Shown here: positions 20,264 to 29,449 of the stretch, piece by piece
Layout of the letters: every line of letters starts with the position of its first letter
How positions within the stretch are numbered: position 1 is the stretch's first letter
Source: Saccharomycopsis fibuligera x Saccharomycopsis cf. fibuligera
Lineage: Eukaryota > Ascomycota > Saccharomycetes > Ascoideales > Saccharomycopsidaceae
Direction: 5' to 3'
Assembly: GCA_001936135.1 (NCBI GenBank)
Contig: CP012809.1
Location: 2,033,501 to 2,097,500 of the forward strand
Length of the DNA: 64,000 nt
Translations under genes and position numbers: made by a program
Notes under the pieces: generated by a model
The model's database searches: none
What the model was told of the DNA's origin: nothing
Seen by the model: only the letters and a program-made list of their open reading frames with translations

Positions 20264-20422
20264 CAACATTGAGAAAGATCAGAAGCCAAAGTACTGGCAA
20301 GTATAAGTCAATTGAACGATCAACGAATTGATTCATTCAACGACAATTGTTTTAATAAATCTCGGCATCTTCGAATAAGATTATGAAAGAAGAGGAAACG
20401 ATATCATCATTTCAAAATGTTG
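20264..20422 (-). ncRNA. C/D box snoRNA upstream of U14, snR190-like by position
   Basis: On the minus strand, box C ATGATGA (20404-20410) and box D CTGA (20279-20282) are bracketed by a long terminal stem. CAACATT..GAAA (20411-20422) pairs with TTTC..AATGTTG (20264-20276), 11 pairs around a 2x2 internal loop. This is strong structural evidence for a C/D snoRNA of about 159 nt. It lies 139 nt upstream of U14 on the same strand. In S. cerevisiae snR190 is cotranscribed immediately upstream of U14, so it is probably the snR190 counterpart. I cannot confirm the guide target from memory. Confidence 0.72.
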
Positions 20423-21183
20423 CTGACCACGAATCTGATTTTGATAATTTTAACATACCATTATATTAAAGCTTAAAAAGATAGAGGACAGTAAATAGAA
20501 AAAAGAAAGTCAACCACCCAGGCAGAAGCCTGAGAGGAAAACTGCTGATGTAGTAAAAGAGGGAGTATTTGATTTATGAAAAAGGAAGAGAAGCGAGTCC
20601 TTTTATAATGAAGAATCTTGTTCTGCCGAGCGTTTGAAAACGAAGGGAAAAAAAAAATTTTCTTCGCGAAAGTTCTGCTGCCGGGTGACCTGAGTAGTGC
20701 TGGGTAACCGTGTATATACTTGCATGCTGCGGCATAAACCAGCAACCAGCCACCGGGAACCGGGACAACACTTGTTAGCGGTATTGTGAATAGACAACAA
20801 AAACAGCTGCGAACCATTACTTATAATAGTTTATGTGGTTGTATTTGTTGAAGAGTGACATAATAATGCTACATCTATCTGTAATTAGAGTGTTTAGGAG
20901 TAACAGAATCGCTAAATCAATAAATCAATAGTGAAAATACACAGGGGAGGTGATTTAGCGTGGAGGAAACCGGATTGGGAACCAAATGTACATATAGTCT
21001 AGAGCAACAGAGAATATAGAATAACAAAACAAAAGCATAATAACAAAAACATTGAGATACAAAACCAAACGTAGAATCATCGTAACCAGAAAATAAGAAT
21101 AAAAAAATAAATAAAAAAAAACTATTTGAAACTAAAAGCAAAAACGCTGCCCATCAGAATTAGCAACAACAGAAAACATCGAG

Positions 21184-21217
<34 letters not shown>

Positions 21218-21380
21218 ATGGATAACGAAAATTAAACAGAACAAAACCAGACCTGTAACCAAAACCTTTTTTTAGAAGCAAGTTTATGAAACAAATTAAA
21301 CAAATACAATAAGATTGGGTAAAAACGGGCGGCGCATCATAAAAGTATGACGATGCCGAATATCAAGCTGGTGCATAAAT
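20423..21380. other. snoRNA promoter and quinone-reductase 3' region
   Basis: About 960 bases without a coding gene. The part next to the snoRNAs should hold the polycistron promoter; TGTATATAC at about 20710 is a TATA candidate for minus-strand transcription. An A33 tract spans 21184-21216. Short minus-strand ORFs at 20473-20817 overlap one another in different frames and have no recognisable content. Confidence 0.45.
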
Positions 21381-22130
21381 TCAAAATTTGTTCTTGACAA
21401 TATTGTAGAAATGTTTTGCTTGAGCTGAAACAATATTCTGCTCAGCCCTGCTTAGCACTCTCGTGCCATCCGAAGAAGTAAAAGTCTCACTTCCCCAAGG
21501 CGATCCACCAAAATTTACATTCAGATCTCTAGAGACTTCATCCTGTATCACTTGGGATCCAATTGGCACGTAAACCATACCTTGGTAAATAAACAATGAC
21601 AACACATTCATTTGTACAGATTCTATTCCGCCGCCAGGAGTGGCACTAGAAGCAAATGTACCAAATGGTTTGCCAAACAAAAGCCCCTTGTGCATCAATG
21701 GCTCGGTAGATTCCCAAAACACCGCCCACTCAGTATTCATGTTACCAAACCTTGAAGGGAATCCAAACAAAAAAGCGTCATATTCGAGCAAATCGTCAAC
21801 TGTAATAGTTGGATATTTTGGCACAAGAGCACCAAAACTCTCTAATTCCTCTTTGGTGTATACCGAATGTGGCACGGCAAAAATATCGGCTTTGCCCCCA
21901 TCTGCAATAATGTTTTTATGAAGCAATTCTGCTAATGAGATGTTGTGTCCAAACAATGAGTATGAGATGATTGCGATTTTCTTATGGGTGCCCTTTTTGC
22001 TTCTCTTGAGTAATGAGTTGGCCACATGGGCAGACTTTTGGCCAAGCGCCTCCAAACTGGCGAACCGTTTAGGATTGAATGTAATTCTTTTTTGAGAAAC
22101 CAAAGAACTCCCTTTTAGCACGTTTTCCAT
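21381..22130 (-). CDS. Flavodoxin-like NAD(P)H:quinone reductase (Pst2/Ycp4 family)
   Basis: WrbA-type flavodoxin-like proteins reduce quinones with two electrons at the inner face of the plasma membrane (eisosomes) and protect lipids from peroxidation in Candida. The FMN-binding fold begins at about residue 49 with KIAIISYSLFGHNI. It continues with DDLLEYDAFLFGFPSRFGNMNTEWAVF and GKPFGTFASSATPGGGIESV, then GSPWGSETF near the C-terminus. These are the usual Pst/WrbA blocks. Total 249 residues; the first 48 are an extra basic N-terminal segment not found in typical about 200-residue Pst1-3. Ycp4, the long member, is extended at the other end. I therefore do not assign a specific paralog. Confidence 0.85.
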   Translation of the reverse strand: MENVLKGSSLVSQKRITFNPKRFASLEALGQKSAHVANSLLKRSKKGTHKKIAIISYSLFGHNISLAELLHKNIIADGGKADIFAVPHSVYTKEELESFGALVPKYPTITVDDLLEYDAFLFGFPSRFGNMNTEWAVFWESTEPLMHKGLLFGKPFGTFASSATPGGGIESVQMNVLSLFIYQGMVYVPIGSQVIQDEVSRDLNVNFGGSPWGSETFTSSDGTRVLSRAEQNIVSAQAKHFYNIVKNKF

Positions 22131-22199
22131 GATTTATTGGACTTTTGTAGAGTTGTGATTCGAACAGAGTGGTTCTTATTATTATCGTTATTATTGATA

Positions 22200-22496
22200 T
22201 TATCTGCAACGAATTGGAACGTGTTGATAACTGAGTCGCATTAAACTTGCAAAATACGAAAAGAAAATCAATGCAAAAAAAAAAAAAAAAGAGACATCAA
22301 AAACTAAACAAATGGCGGCTAGTAAAACAAATGGGGATATCCAATTAGTTAAATAGCCCGAAGCGTAACTGCTGTTCCTGTGGATCTTGTCGGCGCCAGC
22401 AGTAGCGAGACTTGCAAGATAATCAGTGCTAAACGATTGCAATGTGCCTCCAGCCCTCTGCGATATGCTGCTCCATGATGCACCACTCTGCGCCAT
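22200..22496 (-). CDS. Hypothetical 98-residue protein with a C-terminal membrane segment
   Basis: The first ATG in this frame is at 22496, giving MAQSGASWSSISQRAGGTLQ at the N-terminus. The soluble half contains an ordinary residue mix. About residue 48 onward is hydrophobic (WISPFVLLAAICLVFDVSFF), in the style of a tail anchor or single-span protein. An A16 run on the plus strand encodes the poly-Phe stretch, so the frame after it is prone to error and the true C-terminus may differ. It sits 69 bases upstream of the quinone reductase on the same strand. I do not recognise the family. It could be spurious. Confidence 0.35.
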   Translation of the reverse strand: MAQSGASWSSISQRAGGTLQSFSTDYLASLATAGADKIHRNSSYASGYLTNWISPFVLLAAICLVFDVSFFFFFALIFFSYFASLMRLSYQHVPIRCR

Positions 22497-23653
22497 GAGT
22501 TTTAGAAGATAAAAGGGACTGTGCTTCACAATCTTAAAACGGCCGCTGACAATAATTAAAGGAAGTCTGATCAATACCAAAAAACAAGCACGAAATTAAG
22601 CAACGCGCATCAGCATGCATCGTTTCGCCAATGACGTCGCGTGCTCCGACAGCCGTTTGCCGTTTAAGGAAGGATCCCTGATGGATTTCTCCGTGCCTTA
22701 CAATTCGCGACTAGACTTCCGATTTTAGTAATCATATTGAGAATGTGATGAGACAGGCCAGCGAAGCAGGCCTTTGTTGAAACCACTTTACTGAACATTT
22801 CGGCTGTTTTTTTTCCGAGAAAATATTTCATGGTATGCAGTAGCAATGAGAGCGATATTCAAAGACAAACGATGAGATCCTATATACAGAGAATCTGATA
22901 GTAGATCGTTCTGCTAGTTCTGCGTTTCGCAATTGTCTGGCGAGACCCTGTTCTAAATCTGTGCAAGGTCAAATACGTCTGCCTGCCACCATACAAGCAG
23001 CATGTCAAGAATGGTGCATCTCAAAGGGCGTTTTTTGCGGTAATCTAATTGACCTATAAGTATACCTGCGCCATCAGTTGTGCTGTGTTGGAAGGTGCAG
23101 TTGCTTTTTGACTGTTCTCTTTTGGGGGGAATGAACATTGATCTACACTAATGCTCTTTCTTACGGTGTAGATCAATCAAATTGGTATAAACCCATTAAC
23201 AGTCATGCCAATAGTTGTATCAACATCTCAGTCTCATTTCATCCCGGTTGATATTGGCGCATTGGTTGCTGCTCATACTTGTGATAGTGTGGTCGCACAT
23301 AGTAGCGTGTGTCGGCTACTGGCCTTTGTATTAGTTGTCTTGGTCTCCAGTGAAAGTGTGACTTTTATAGGAGCAGCGCGTAAGTAAAGATTAAAAGTTT
23401 TGGACCAAAGCCACCTACAAAATTGTGCAAAATGTAAAATAATGTTTTTTAGAAATAAAAGCTACATTGACACAATGAATACCAAAAAAAAAAAAAAAAA
23501 AAAAAAACACTTAATCAAACCTTAGAAAAATGAAAATGCAAGGAAACCTATCGCAGAAAAGAGCGGTATACCAAAATGTAACAAAATAAAAATGGAAACA
23601 CAAAAAAGTAAAAACTGTACGTTAAAGAACATTGCAAAAGGAGACGAGCACAA
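22497..23653. other. Intergenic region upstream of hypothetical ORF, downstream of GATA gene
   Basis: No convincing gene. It contains a perfect 12-bp inverted repeat (23137-23148 / 23166-23177) and an A24 tract (23484-23507). Short ORFs at 22664-22846, 22953-23138 and 23205-23387 show no coding character. Confidence 0.45.
23137..23177. repeat. Perfect 12-bp inverted repeat
   Basis: ATTGATCTACAC at 23137-23148 is the exact reverse complement of GTGTAGATCAAT at 23166-23177, with a 17-base spacer. It lies in a 1.2-kb non-coding stretch. It could form a hairpin in RNA or be a paired protein-binding site. Confidence 0.75.
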
Positions 23654-24802
23654 TTACAAATATGCATGAACATCCTTTAGAGACCGAACCTGCGGATCTC
23701 CATGGGCCTTCATATTCTGCATAATTTTCCAAACCTGGTCATCACTGTACCGCTGCTTAAGCTTCTTGATAAACACGCCACAGCTATTGCAAACGTTACC
23801 AGGCAACCTATCGTAAGTTCTCCATTGAGTGGTGGTTTTAGCCGAGCACTGAGCACAAAGGCCGATTCGGGCAGTACGTTGACGTCCATGTGCGCTACGC
23901 CGTATAACTGCCGGTTTTTGCTGTTCTGGTGATGGTGAAGTAGTAGTCTCTGTGGAGTCACTTTGTGCTGTATCACTATCATTTGCGCTTTCTGAGCTAC
24001 TGACTTCACTACCGTTTGGAGAGGCGTTAGCACTTGAAGCCTCTCGGGTGACTTGCAAAATTTCATAGCTAGGGCGTCCACTCGTCATTAGTGTTGGACA
24101 TGTTTCTTTGGTGCAACCATAGCTACTAATATTGGCACCAATATTTTGCGTTTTTGAAGATAGGTTATTGGCACTTTTAGATGCACATCTTTCAGTGTTG
24201 TGGGAGGTTGCATCATTTTCAATACTTTTCTCTTGGTTGGCCGAAGCTGCAAAAGTAACTGATTTTCTACCCGTACCATTTTTGACATTAGCGTTTTTGG
24301 AAACCCCATTTTTTGTTCCTGGCTTTTGCTTATTTGCAAGACAGCTTCTTGTAGGCTTTACAACTTTAAAGTTGCAAGATTTCTTTGCTTTATTTGCAGC
24401 TTCGCTTTGCCTTGGTTTTGCTTTTGGTTTTTGCTTTATAATGACTTCCACTTTTTCCTCTTCCTCTTCCTCAGTATAAGATTCTTCTCTCTCCTCAGCA
24501 AACAGCCTGCTTCTGTTTTTAGAATGCATTTTCATGTAAGATCTTGCCGCGCAACTTCTATAGGTTCTTGTGTCCTCATTGATTATTGGATTATTCCAAA
24601 TGTCTGGAATTTTGGTAGAAGCAAAAGGCTTTGCATATAACCACGTGGGGTTCAAAATGGACTGAGGCTCATCATCATTTCTGGCTAACAAATTGCCTAA
24701 TTTTCGACGGGACTGCAATGAAGACATGTTGAGGCTACTAATGCATTGAAGAAAGGTTTGTGCATCATCAACTGAAGCCTTGTTGTCTTGAAGCTCGGTC
24801 AT
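23654..24802 (-). CDS. GATA-type zinc-finger transcription regulator
   Basis: The 382-residue product ends with a single GATA-like finger, C-X2-C-X18-C-X2-C (Cys 316, 319, 338, 341: CAQC ... CNSC), with TTQWRTYDRLPGNVCNSCG in the expected places. A basic helix IKKLKQR follows. About 40 residues remain after the finger, so it is extremely C-terminal. The middle is low-complexity: acidic YTEEEEEEKVEV, Lys/Pro-rich stretches and Ser/Thr-rich segments. The N-terminal 100 residues look ordered but match nothing I recognise. Fungal GATA fingers regulate nitrogen use, siderophores, or (Ash1 type) cell fate. The position of the finger is Ash1-like, but the evidence does not settle a symbol. Long upstream region with a TATA box supports regulated expression. 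Confidence 0.78.
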   Translation of the reverse strand: MTELQDNKASVDDAQTFLQCISSLNMSSLQSRRKLGNLLARNDDEPQSILNPTWLYAKPFASTKIPDIWNNPIINEDTRTYRSCAARSYMKMHSKNRSRLFAEEREESYTEEEEEEKVEVIIKQKPKAKPRQSEAANKAKKSCNFKVVKPTRSCLANKQKPGTKNGVSKNANVKNGTGRKSVTFAASANQEKSIENDATSHNTERCASKSANNLSSKTQNIGANISSYGCTKETCPTLMTSGRPSYEILQVTREASSANASPNGSEVSSSESANDSDTAQSDSTETTTSPSPEQQKPAVIRRSAHGRQRTARIGLCAQCSAKTTTQWRTYDRLPGNVCNSCGVFIKKLKQRYSDDQVWKIMQNMKAHGDPQVRSLKDVHAYL

Positions 24803-24889
24803 TTTGAAGTATCAGAAATTCACAAACAGAAAATTGAAATCAAAGTATTGTTGCTGAAACAGGATAAATGTAAGATACAAAGTCAATTG

Positions 24890-24926
<37 letters not shown>

Positions 24927-25707
24927 AACAAACAAACATTTGGACACTTTGTCTGTTTTTGGAGTATATATAAACCGTCAATATTCTATCCTTTCCAATG
25001 ACGTTGATAAGAGATTTCCTTCGTCAAATTTTTTGACATGAAGGATAACGATGCATGTTAACGCAGCATGAGGCAGGAATATGCAATTACACACTACATG
25101 ACGGGGAAGACCTTCGATAACCGAGAATTTTTCACAAAAGTATCAAGAGAGACGACGGCCTCTATCAAGGTATAGGGAATGTGCCCTAATGCGGGACTCT
25201 TGGGAAGCTCTAAATGAGTGGTGAGTGGTGGTGCAGGTTTGGTTCAAGTGAGCAGAGTAAAGGAGCAGTTACTGTTTGGCCTACTGCCTACTTGGCTTTG
25301 TTGTGTCAATGGGTCAATCAAAGGAAATAACCGAGCTGATTAGACACAGTGGCAAGATTCCTTCTAAGAAAACAGCAGCTTGCAAACCTTTACTTTGTGT
25401 TGAGCAATTTTGCCTTGTAGACCACCACCACCAATATTTCGCAGGCCATGTTGTTAGCTCACCGCCAGCAGCAGCAGCAACAGGGCAGCGGACCCCGTGT
25501 TACAAGCCCTGCTCCGCCAAAGTCTCACTTTCTGGGATTTTTTCCCCTGGCAAAAAAAATGTGTTAGTCATTTTTCCATAAATCAAAGCAGCCGACAACC
25601 AGCTCAAGCAGCGAGTAAGTAAGAGTTGAGTGTGTTTAGTACCGGTAAACCAGTCCAAACACCAGTCCACGGCAACCAACAACTACCAATAATTTAAACG
25701 GACCACC
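24803..25707. promoter_or_regulatory. Divergent GATA-factor / CIR1 promoter region
   Basis: A 900-bp divergent region. An A32 tract lies at 24893-24924 and a TATA-like GTATATATAAAC at 24962-24973. A plus-strand ORF at 25276-25581 has no coding support. No RNA gene is seen. Confidence 0.45.
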
Positions 25708-26487
25708 ATGCTGAAGTTAAGAATCCTTGTGCCTGTGAAAAGAACCATTGATGCAGCCATCAAACCAAGAATCAACAAAGCCAACACCGGAGTTGAAACC
25801 ACCGGGGTGAAGTTTTCCATCAATCCATTTGACGACATTGCTGTGGAAGAAGCGCTCAAGATCAAGGAAAGCAACAAGAAATTGATTGATAACATCCACG
25901 CAGTAACCATCGGCAGTAAGAAAGCTGAAGACATTTTGAAAAACTGTCTTGCTAAAGGTGTCGATAAGACCACTTTGGTCAATGTGGACAAGGCAGAATT
26001 GCAACCACTTTCTATAGCAAAAGTGTTGTCTAAATTGGTTAAGGAAAACGATTCAAATTTGGTCATTATGGGTAAGCAGGCCATCGACGATGACTCTAAC
26101 CAAACGGGTCAGTTGCTCGCCGGGTTTTTGAACTGGCCGCAAGCATTGAATGCCAGTAAAGTGGAAGTGGACGAAGCTAAAGGAGAAGTCACTGTACACC
26201 AAGAAATTGATGGTGGTTCCAGTATTGTTAAGTCGAAATTGCCATTAGTTATAACCACTGATTTAAGACTCAATATTCCTAGATATGTGTCGTTGCCTAA
26301 ATTGATGAAGGCCAAAAAGAAGCCATCCAACATTATAGATTTGGAAAAATTGGGGCTCAAAGGCTTGGAAAATGACAAGAGAATAGAAGTTTTGAAAGTC
26401 AATGACCCACCAGCAAGAAGCGGAGGTAAGATCTTGGGTTCTGTTGATGAGTTGATCACTGCATTGAAAGAGAAGAAAGTTTTGTAA
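25708..26487 (+). CDS. CIR1: Electron transfer flavoprotein beta subunit
   Basis: ETF-beta, with the alpha subunit Aim45, carries electrons from mitochondrial FAD dehydrogenases to ETF-ubiquinone oxidoreductase (Cir2). The 259-residue product starts LKLRILVPVKRTIDAAIKP and has FSINPFDDIAVEEALKIKE. AMP/FAD-site stretches VIMGKQAIDDDSNQTGQLLAG and LPLVITTDLRLNIPRYVSLP are followed by KAKKKP. All are canonical ETF-beta blocks, and the length matches (S. cerevisiae 261). There is no long cleavable presequence, as usual for the beta subunit. TDA10 follows on the same strand, matching the YGR205W/YGR207C neighbourhood. Confidence 0.95.
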   Translation: MLKLRILVPVKRTIDAAIKPRINKANTGVETTGVKFSINPFDDIAVEEALKIKESNKKLIDNIHAVTIGSKKAEDILKNCLAKGVDKTTLVNVDKAELQPLSIAKVLSKLVKENDSNLVIMGKQAIDDDSNQTGQLLAGFLNWPQALNASKVEVDEAKGEVTVHQEIDGGSSIVKSKLPLVITTDLRLNIPRYVSLPKLMKAKKKPSNIIDLEKLGLKGLENDKRIEVLKVNDPPARSGGKILGSVDELITALKEKKVL

Positions 26488-26881
26488 AGCGAAAACAAAC
26501 AGCTTCTATAACGACAAACAAACAAACAAACGCACGCGAGCACGCACACACACACACACGCACACACATATATAATATTTACGATCCGTATGCTGGTTGA
26601 TCCCATACTTTTATAATGAAACGATAAACAAAAGTTATAATCATACTGATTCAACTCTGGCACCTGTAGCTTGCTAACATTGTAGTTTGATTTTGGGTCT
26701 GATATCTTGTTGGTATGGACCATCAGCCTTACTTAGCAACCATCACGTTTGTTCGATCAATCGATCGATCGATCGACCGACCATCGGCACTTTCGCAATG
26801 GGAAAAAAGATAAGATAAATAGAGTCGACATTATCCCTCCACACACATTCCATTTCTCGTCGCAAAATCACACTACACACA
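26488..26881. promoter_or_regulatory. CIR1-TDA10 intergenic region with repeats
   Basis: An (AAAC)n stretch followed by a (CA)n tract occupies about 26517-26568. A GATC/GACC repeat lies at 26755-26787, about 95 bases before the TDA10 ATG. A near-copy of the latter sits upstream of the GNAT gene at 29069-29100, in the same orientation relative to its gene. Confidence 0.6.
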
Positions 26882-27772
26882 ATGTCAATCGTTGAAATAT
26901 CAAGTAAGCATCTATCTCCAATAATCAAAAAATGGAATTTTTTTTCCAAACCTCTAATCGTTGGAGTTTCGGGCCCTCAAGGATCCGGCAAGTCGTACTT
27001 GTCTGAGAACCTAGCCCAGAAGCTCAGGCTCCAGTTCCCGCAACTCAACATCATAAACATCTCAATTGACGACTTTTACTTGCCGCACAAGGACCAGCTC
27101 AAACTAAAAGACAAGTACCCAAACTGCAGTCTCGTCACTGACGGAAGAGGGCTCCCTGGCACGTACTCCATCGACATGTTGCTCGAAACGTTCCGCAAGA
27201 TTCAAAACAGAACAACTGATTTCAAAATCCCGGGGTACGATAAGTCTAAATTCAACGGCCAGGGCGACAGGTTGCCTACCAGTGAATGGCGGGAAATTGG
27301 TAATAAGCCAATCGATGTCGTTATATTCGAAGGCTGGTTTGTTGGATATAGGGCTATTGCCAATGAGCAACAATTGCGACAAGTATGGGATGATGCTGTC
27401 TCGTTGCATGCGGAGAATGACGAGATTCGTCAGATGCTTGCCAGTATCAACTATGAGCAGATTCGGTTGATCAATACACTTCTTGGTGAATATGAGCCGC
27501 TATGGAGTAATTTTGACCATTTTCTCTACTTGGCTACTACTGACTTGCTCAATGTGTACCGATGGAGACTAGAACAAGAAAAGAATTTGATAAAGTTGAA
27601 AGGAATAGGAATGACTGACGAGCTAGTCAAAGCGTTTGTTAACCGATTTTTCCCAGTTTACAAATTATATTATACGCGTTTGCTTAGTGATGGCTTGTTG
27701 GCTGGAAAAGATACAAATTTGAGGTTGGATATTGATCTACAACGAAACATATTGGGCACGAAATTATTTTGA
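26882..27772 (+). CDS. TDA10: P-loop kinase-like ATP-binding protein Tda10
   Basis: Tda10 is an ATP-binding protein structurally related to uridine/pantothenate kinases and plant glycerate kinase; its substrate in yeast is not established. The 296-residue product has Walker A GPQGSGKS at about residues 31-38. It also has IDDFYLPHKDQLKL, RGLPGTYSIDML, IPGYDKSKFNGQGDR and VVIFEGWFVGY, all family blocks. C-terminal FLYLATTDLLNVYRWRLEQE and FVNRFFPVYKLYY complete the fold. Length equals S. cerevisiae Tda10 (290). The adjacent CIR1 agrees with conserved gene order. Confidence 0.92.
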   Translation: MSIVEISSKHLSPIIKKWNFFSKPLIVGVSGPQGSGKSYLSENLAQKLRLQFPQLNIINISIDDFYLPHKDQLKLKDKYPNCSLVTDGRGLPGTYSIDMLLETFRKIQNRTTDFKIPGYDKSKFNGQGDRLPTSEWREIGNKPIDVVIFEGWFVGYRAIANEQQLRQVWDDAVSLHAENDEIRQMLASINYEQIRLINTLLGEYEPLWSNFDHFLYLATTDLLNVYRWRLEQEKNLIKLKGIGMTDELVKAFVNRFFPVYKLYYTRLLSDGLLAGKDTNLRLDIDLQRNILGTKLF

Positions 27773-27950
27773 GAAAAATAATACAAAAATAGAGAACTGA
27801 AATAATAATAAAAATTAAAACGCTAGCAAGCAATAGGGGAATTTAAGTACGGAAATAAATGGGTATCGTTATGGGAATCAAAAATCAAAAATCAAAAATA
27901 AAATAAAAAAAAATAAAATAAAATAAAATAAAAAAAAAAATAAGTCAGGG

Positions 27951-28880
27951 TCAACCTTCGGTAACTACTTTGATTGGCTCAGCACATTGTCTATTTTTGA
28001 CCATTACATTGACTTTGAGATACGGTAAGTCTTTAAGGTGTTCCATATCATCTTGGTAAAACTCATATTGCTGCGGCGTAAAGTTTTCAAGCATCTCTCT
28101 CACGTACTGGTCGTGGAAATAGATTGTAGCAAAAGTATTGAACTGAAATTTCGTTTGGTAAAATAACGTGTTTTTCAACGTAGATGCCTCAACCACCACT
28201 GGGGGAGTCTCTTTGTTGCTTTTCTCATAATCACAATTTTTGATCTCCTCTTTGATTGCGTCAATGGCGTTTTTCTTCAACAATGTCACAAAGTCCTGGT
28301 TTATATAATTGAGCATGTAATTGATCATTCTTGTGGCAAAGCCGTGATTATGATAATACGGGTCCGTGCCAATAATAACCAACTTGTAGTACATTGATTC
28401 GTCAAGCTGTAGCAAATCGCCCTCGGTGTAATTGAGGTAATCTACAACATGGCAAAACTTCTTCACCCCTAGCTGGCCCACCCGCCTGTACGTGTTGACG
28501 GTTTGAAACCCGTGTTTTATTGTCTTGGCAACCGACTTATTCCTCGAAAGGCTCTTGTGGTTATTCTTGACCAAGTACGAAGATTTCGGCAACTGCCAAA
28601 TCGAAACATTGGTTACCGCTTGCGTCTGTGTGTCTTTGATCCCGAGGATCAAAAATTGCTGGCTGTTCTTCAAGTAGTAGAAAAGCTGCTGCTTGAAAAA
28701 ATCGTACTGTAGCTTGCTCAAGCCTTGCCTATCCAGCTTGGTCCGCAAATGGCTGAAATAATAGTGGCCAAACAAGTCATTTTCAAAAGCTTGGAACAAA
28801 ACCTTTGAGGCTTGCTTGTAGTTTGTGAAGTCGATTATGACGATTTCATGAGTGTCATCGGACATGGGTGCTGCTGCCAT
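27951..28880 (-). CDS. GNAT-family N-acetyltransferase
   Basis: The 309-residue product has a GNAT acetyl-CoA-binding region: YYKLVIIGTDPYYHNHGFATRMINYML (about residues 163-190). It provides the beta4 strand and the Q/R-x-x-G-x-A pyrophosphate loop (HNHGFA). The C-terminal TLFYQTKFQFNTFATIYF is the typical beta6-beta7 region. This type of enzyme acetylates small amines, drugs or proteins; nothing here fixes the substrate. Either of two ATG codons (28880, 28865) could start it. It resembles the lineage-expanded N-acetyltransferase-like proteins of Candida species. Confidence 0.72.
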   Translation of the reverse strand: MAAAPMSDDTHEIVIIDFTNYKQASKVLFQAFENDLFGHYYFSHLRTKLDRQGLSKLQYDFFKQQLFYYLKNSQQFLILGIKDTQTQAVTNVSIWQLPKSSYLVKNNHKSLSRNKSVAKTIKHGFQTVNTYRRVGQLGVKKFCHVVDYLNYTEGDLLQLDESMYYKLVIIGTDPYYHNHGFATRMINYMLNYINQDFVTLLKKNAIDAIKEEIKNCDYEKSNKETPPVVVEASTLKNTLFYQTKFQFNTFATIYFHDQYVREMLENFTPQQYEFYQDDMEHLKDLPYLKVNVMVKNRQCAEPIKVVTEG

Positions 28881-29449
28881 GGGACGAATTATTCAAGAGT
28901 AACCCAAAAAAGACAAATAGGTTGACAATGCCTTTATAACAATTTTGAAAATAGAAAATGGTTTCCAAAACTGCGGAATTCCGTGGTTTAAGAGGTGCTG
29001 AGACAAGCAAGACTGAGAGAGTGTCTCTGTTTGTTTGCAGATCCTGGTGGAACTGAATTCAGAACAGGACGATCGGTCGGTCATCGATCGATGCGCATCG
29101 CCGGTCGCTTGCAGCCTGCGTTTGTGGGAAACACTAAAAAAAAAAAAAATAAAAAAATAAAAAATAATTTAAAAACACAGCGTTGAGCCAGCCATCGGGG
29201 GATACGCTGTTGTTGCAGTTGCTGCTGGGCTGGATAAAACAACAGCAGGGCTAGCCTTCCACCGGCAGGAGAAACACCCTTTTTTTCGCAGTTACAAAGT
29301 TATTTCTACAATTCGTTTTATCCAAAAAGGAAAAAAAAATAGTTTTCACAAGTAATGTCTATAGTTTTGGTAATATACACAGCCAGTACAGTACGGTCTG
29401 ACCAAATGCAAAAAGAGTAAATTGTAATCTTTGATTTTTATGCCCAAGG
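28881..29449. promoter_or_regulatory. GNAT gene promoter / RRN7 3' region
   Basis: It contains the GGTCGGTC-ATCGATCGAT block (29069-29100) shared with the TDA10 promoter and A/T-rich runs at about 29137-29175. No gene is seen. Confidence 0.5.

Noticed and set aside
20473-20817. 114-residue minus-strand ORF and two companions
   Set aside because: Three overlapping frames over the same bases, poly-Phe content, and location in the probable snoRNA promoter.
22141-22230. GTTCGAATC on the minus strand, a tRNA B-box look-alike
   Set aside because: No A box or cloverleaf could be formed upstream; it lies just before the quinone reductase ATG.
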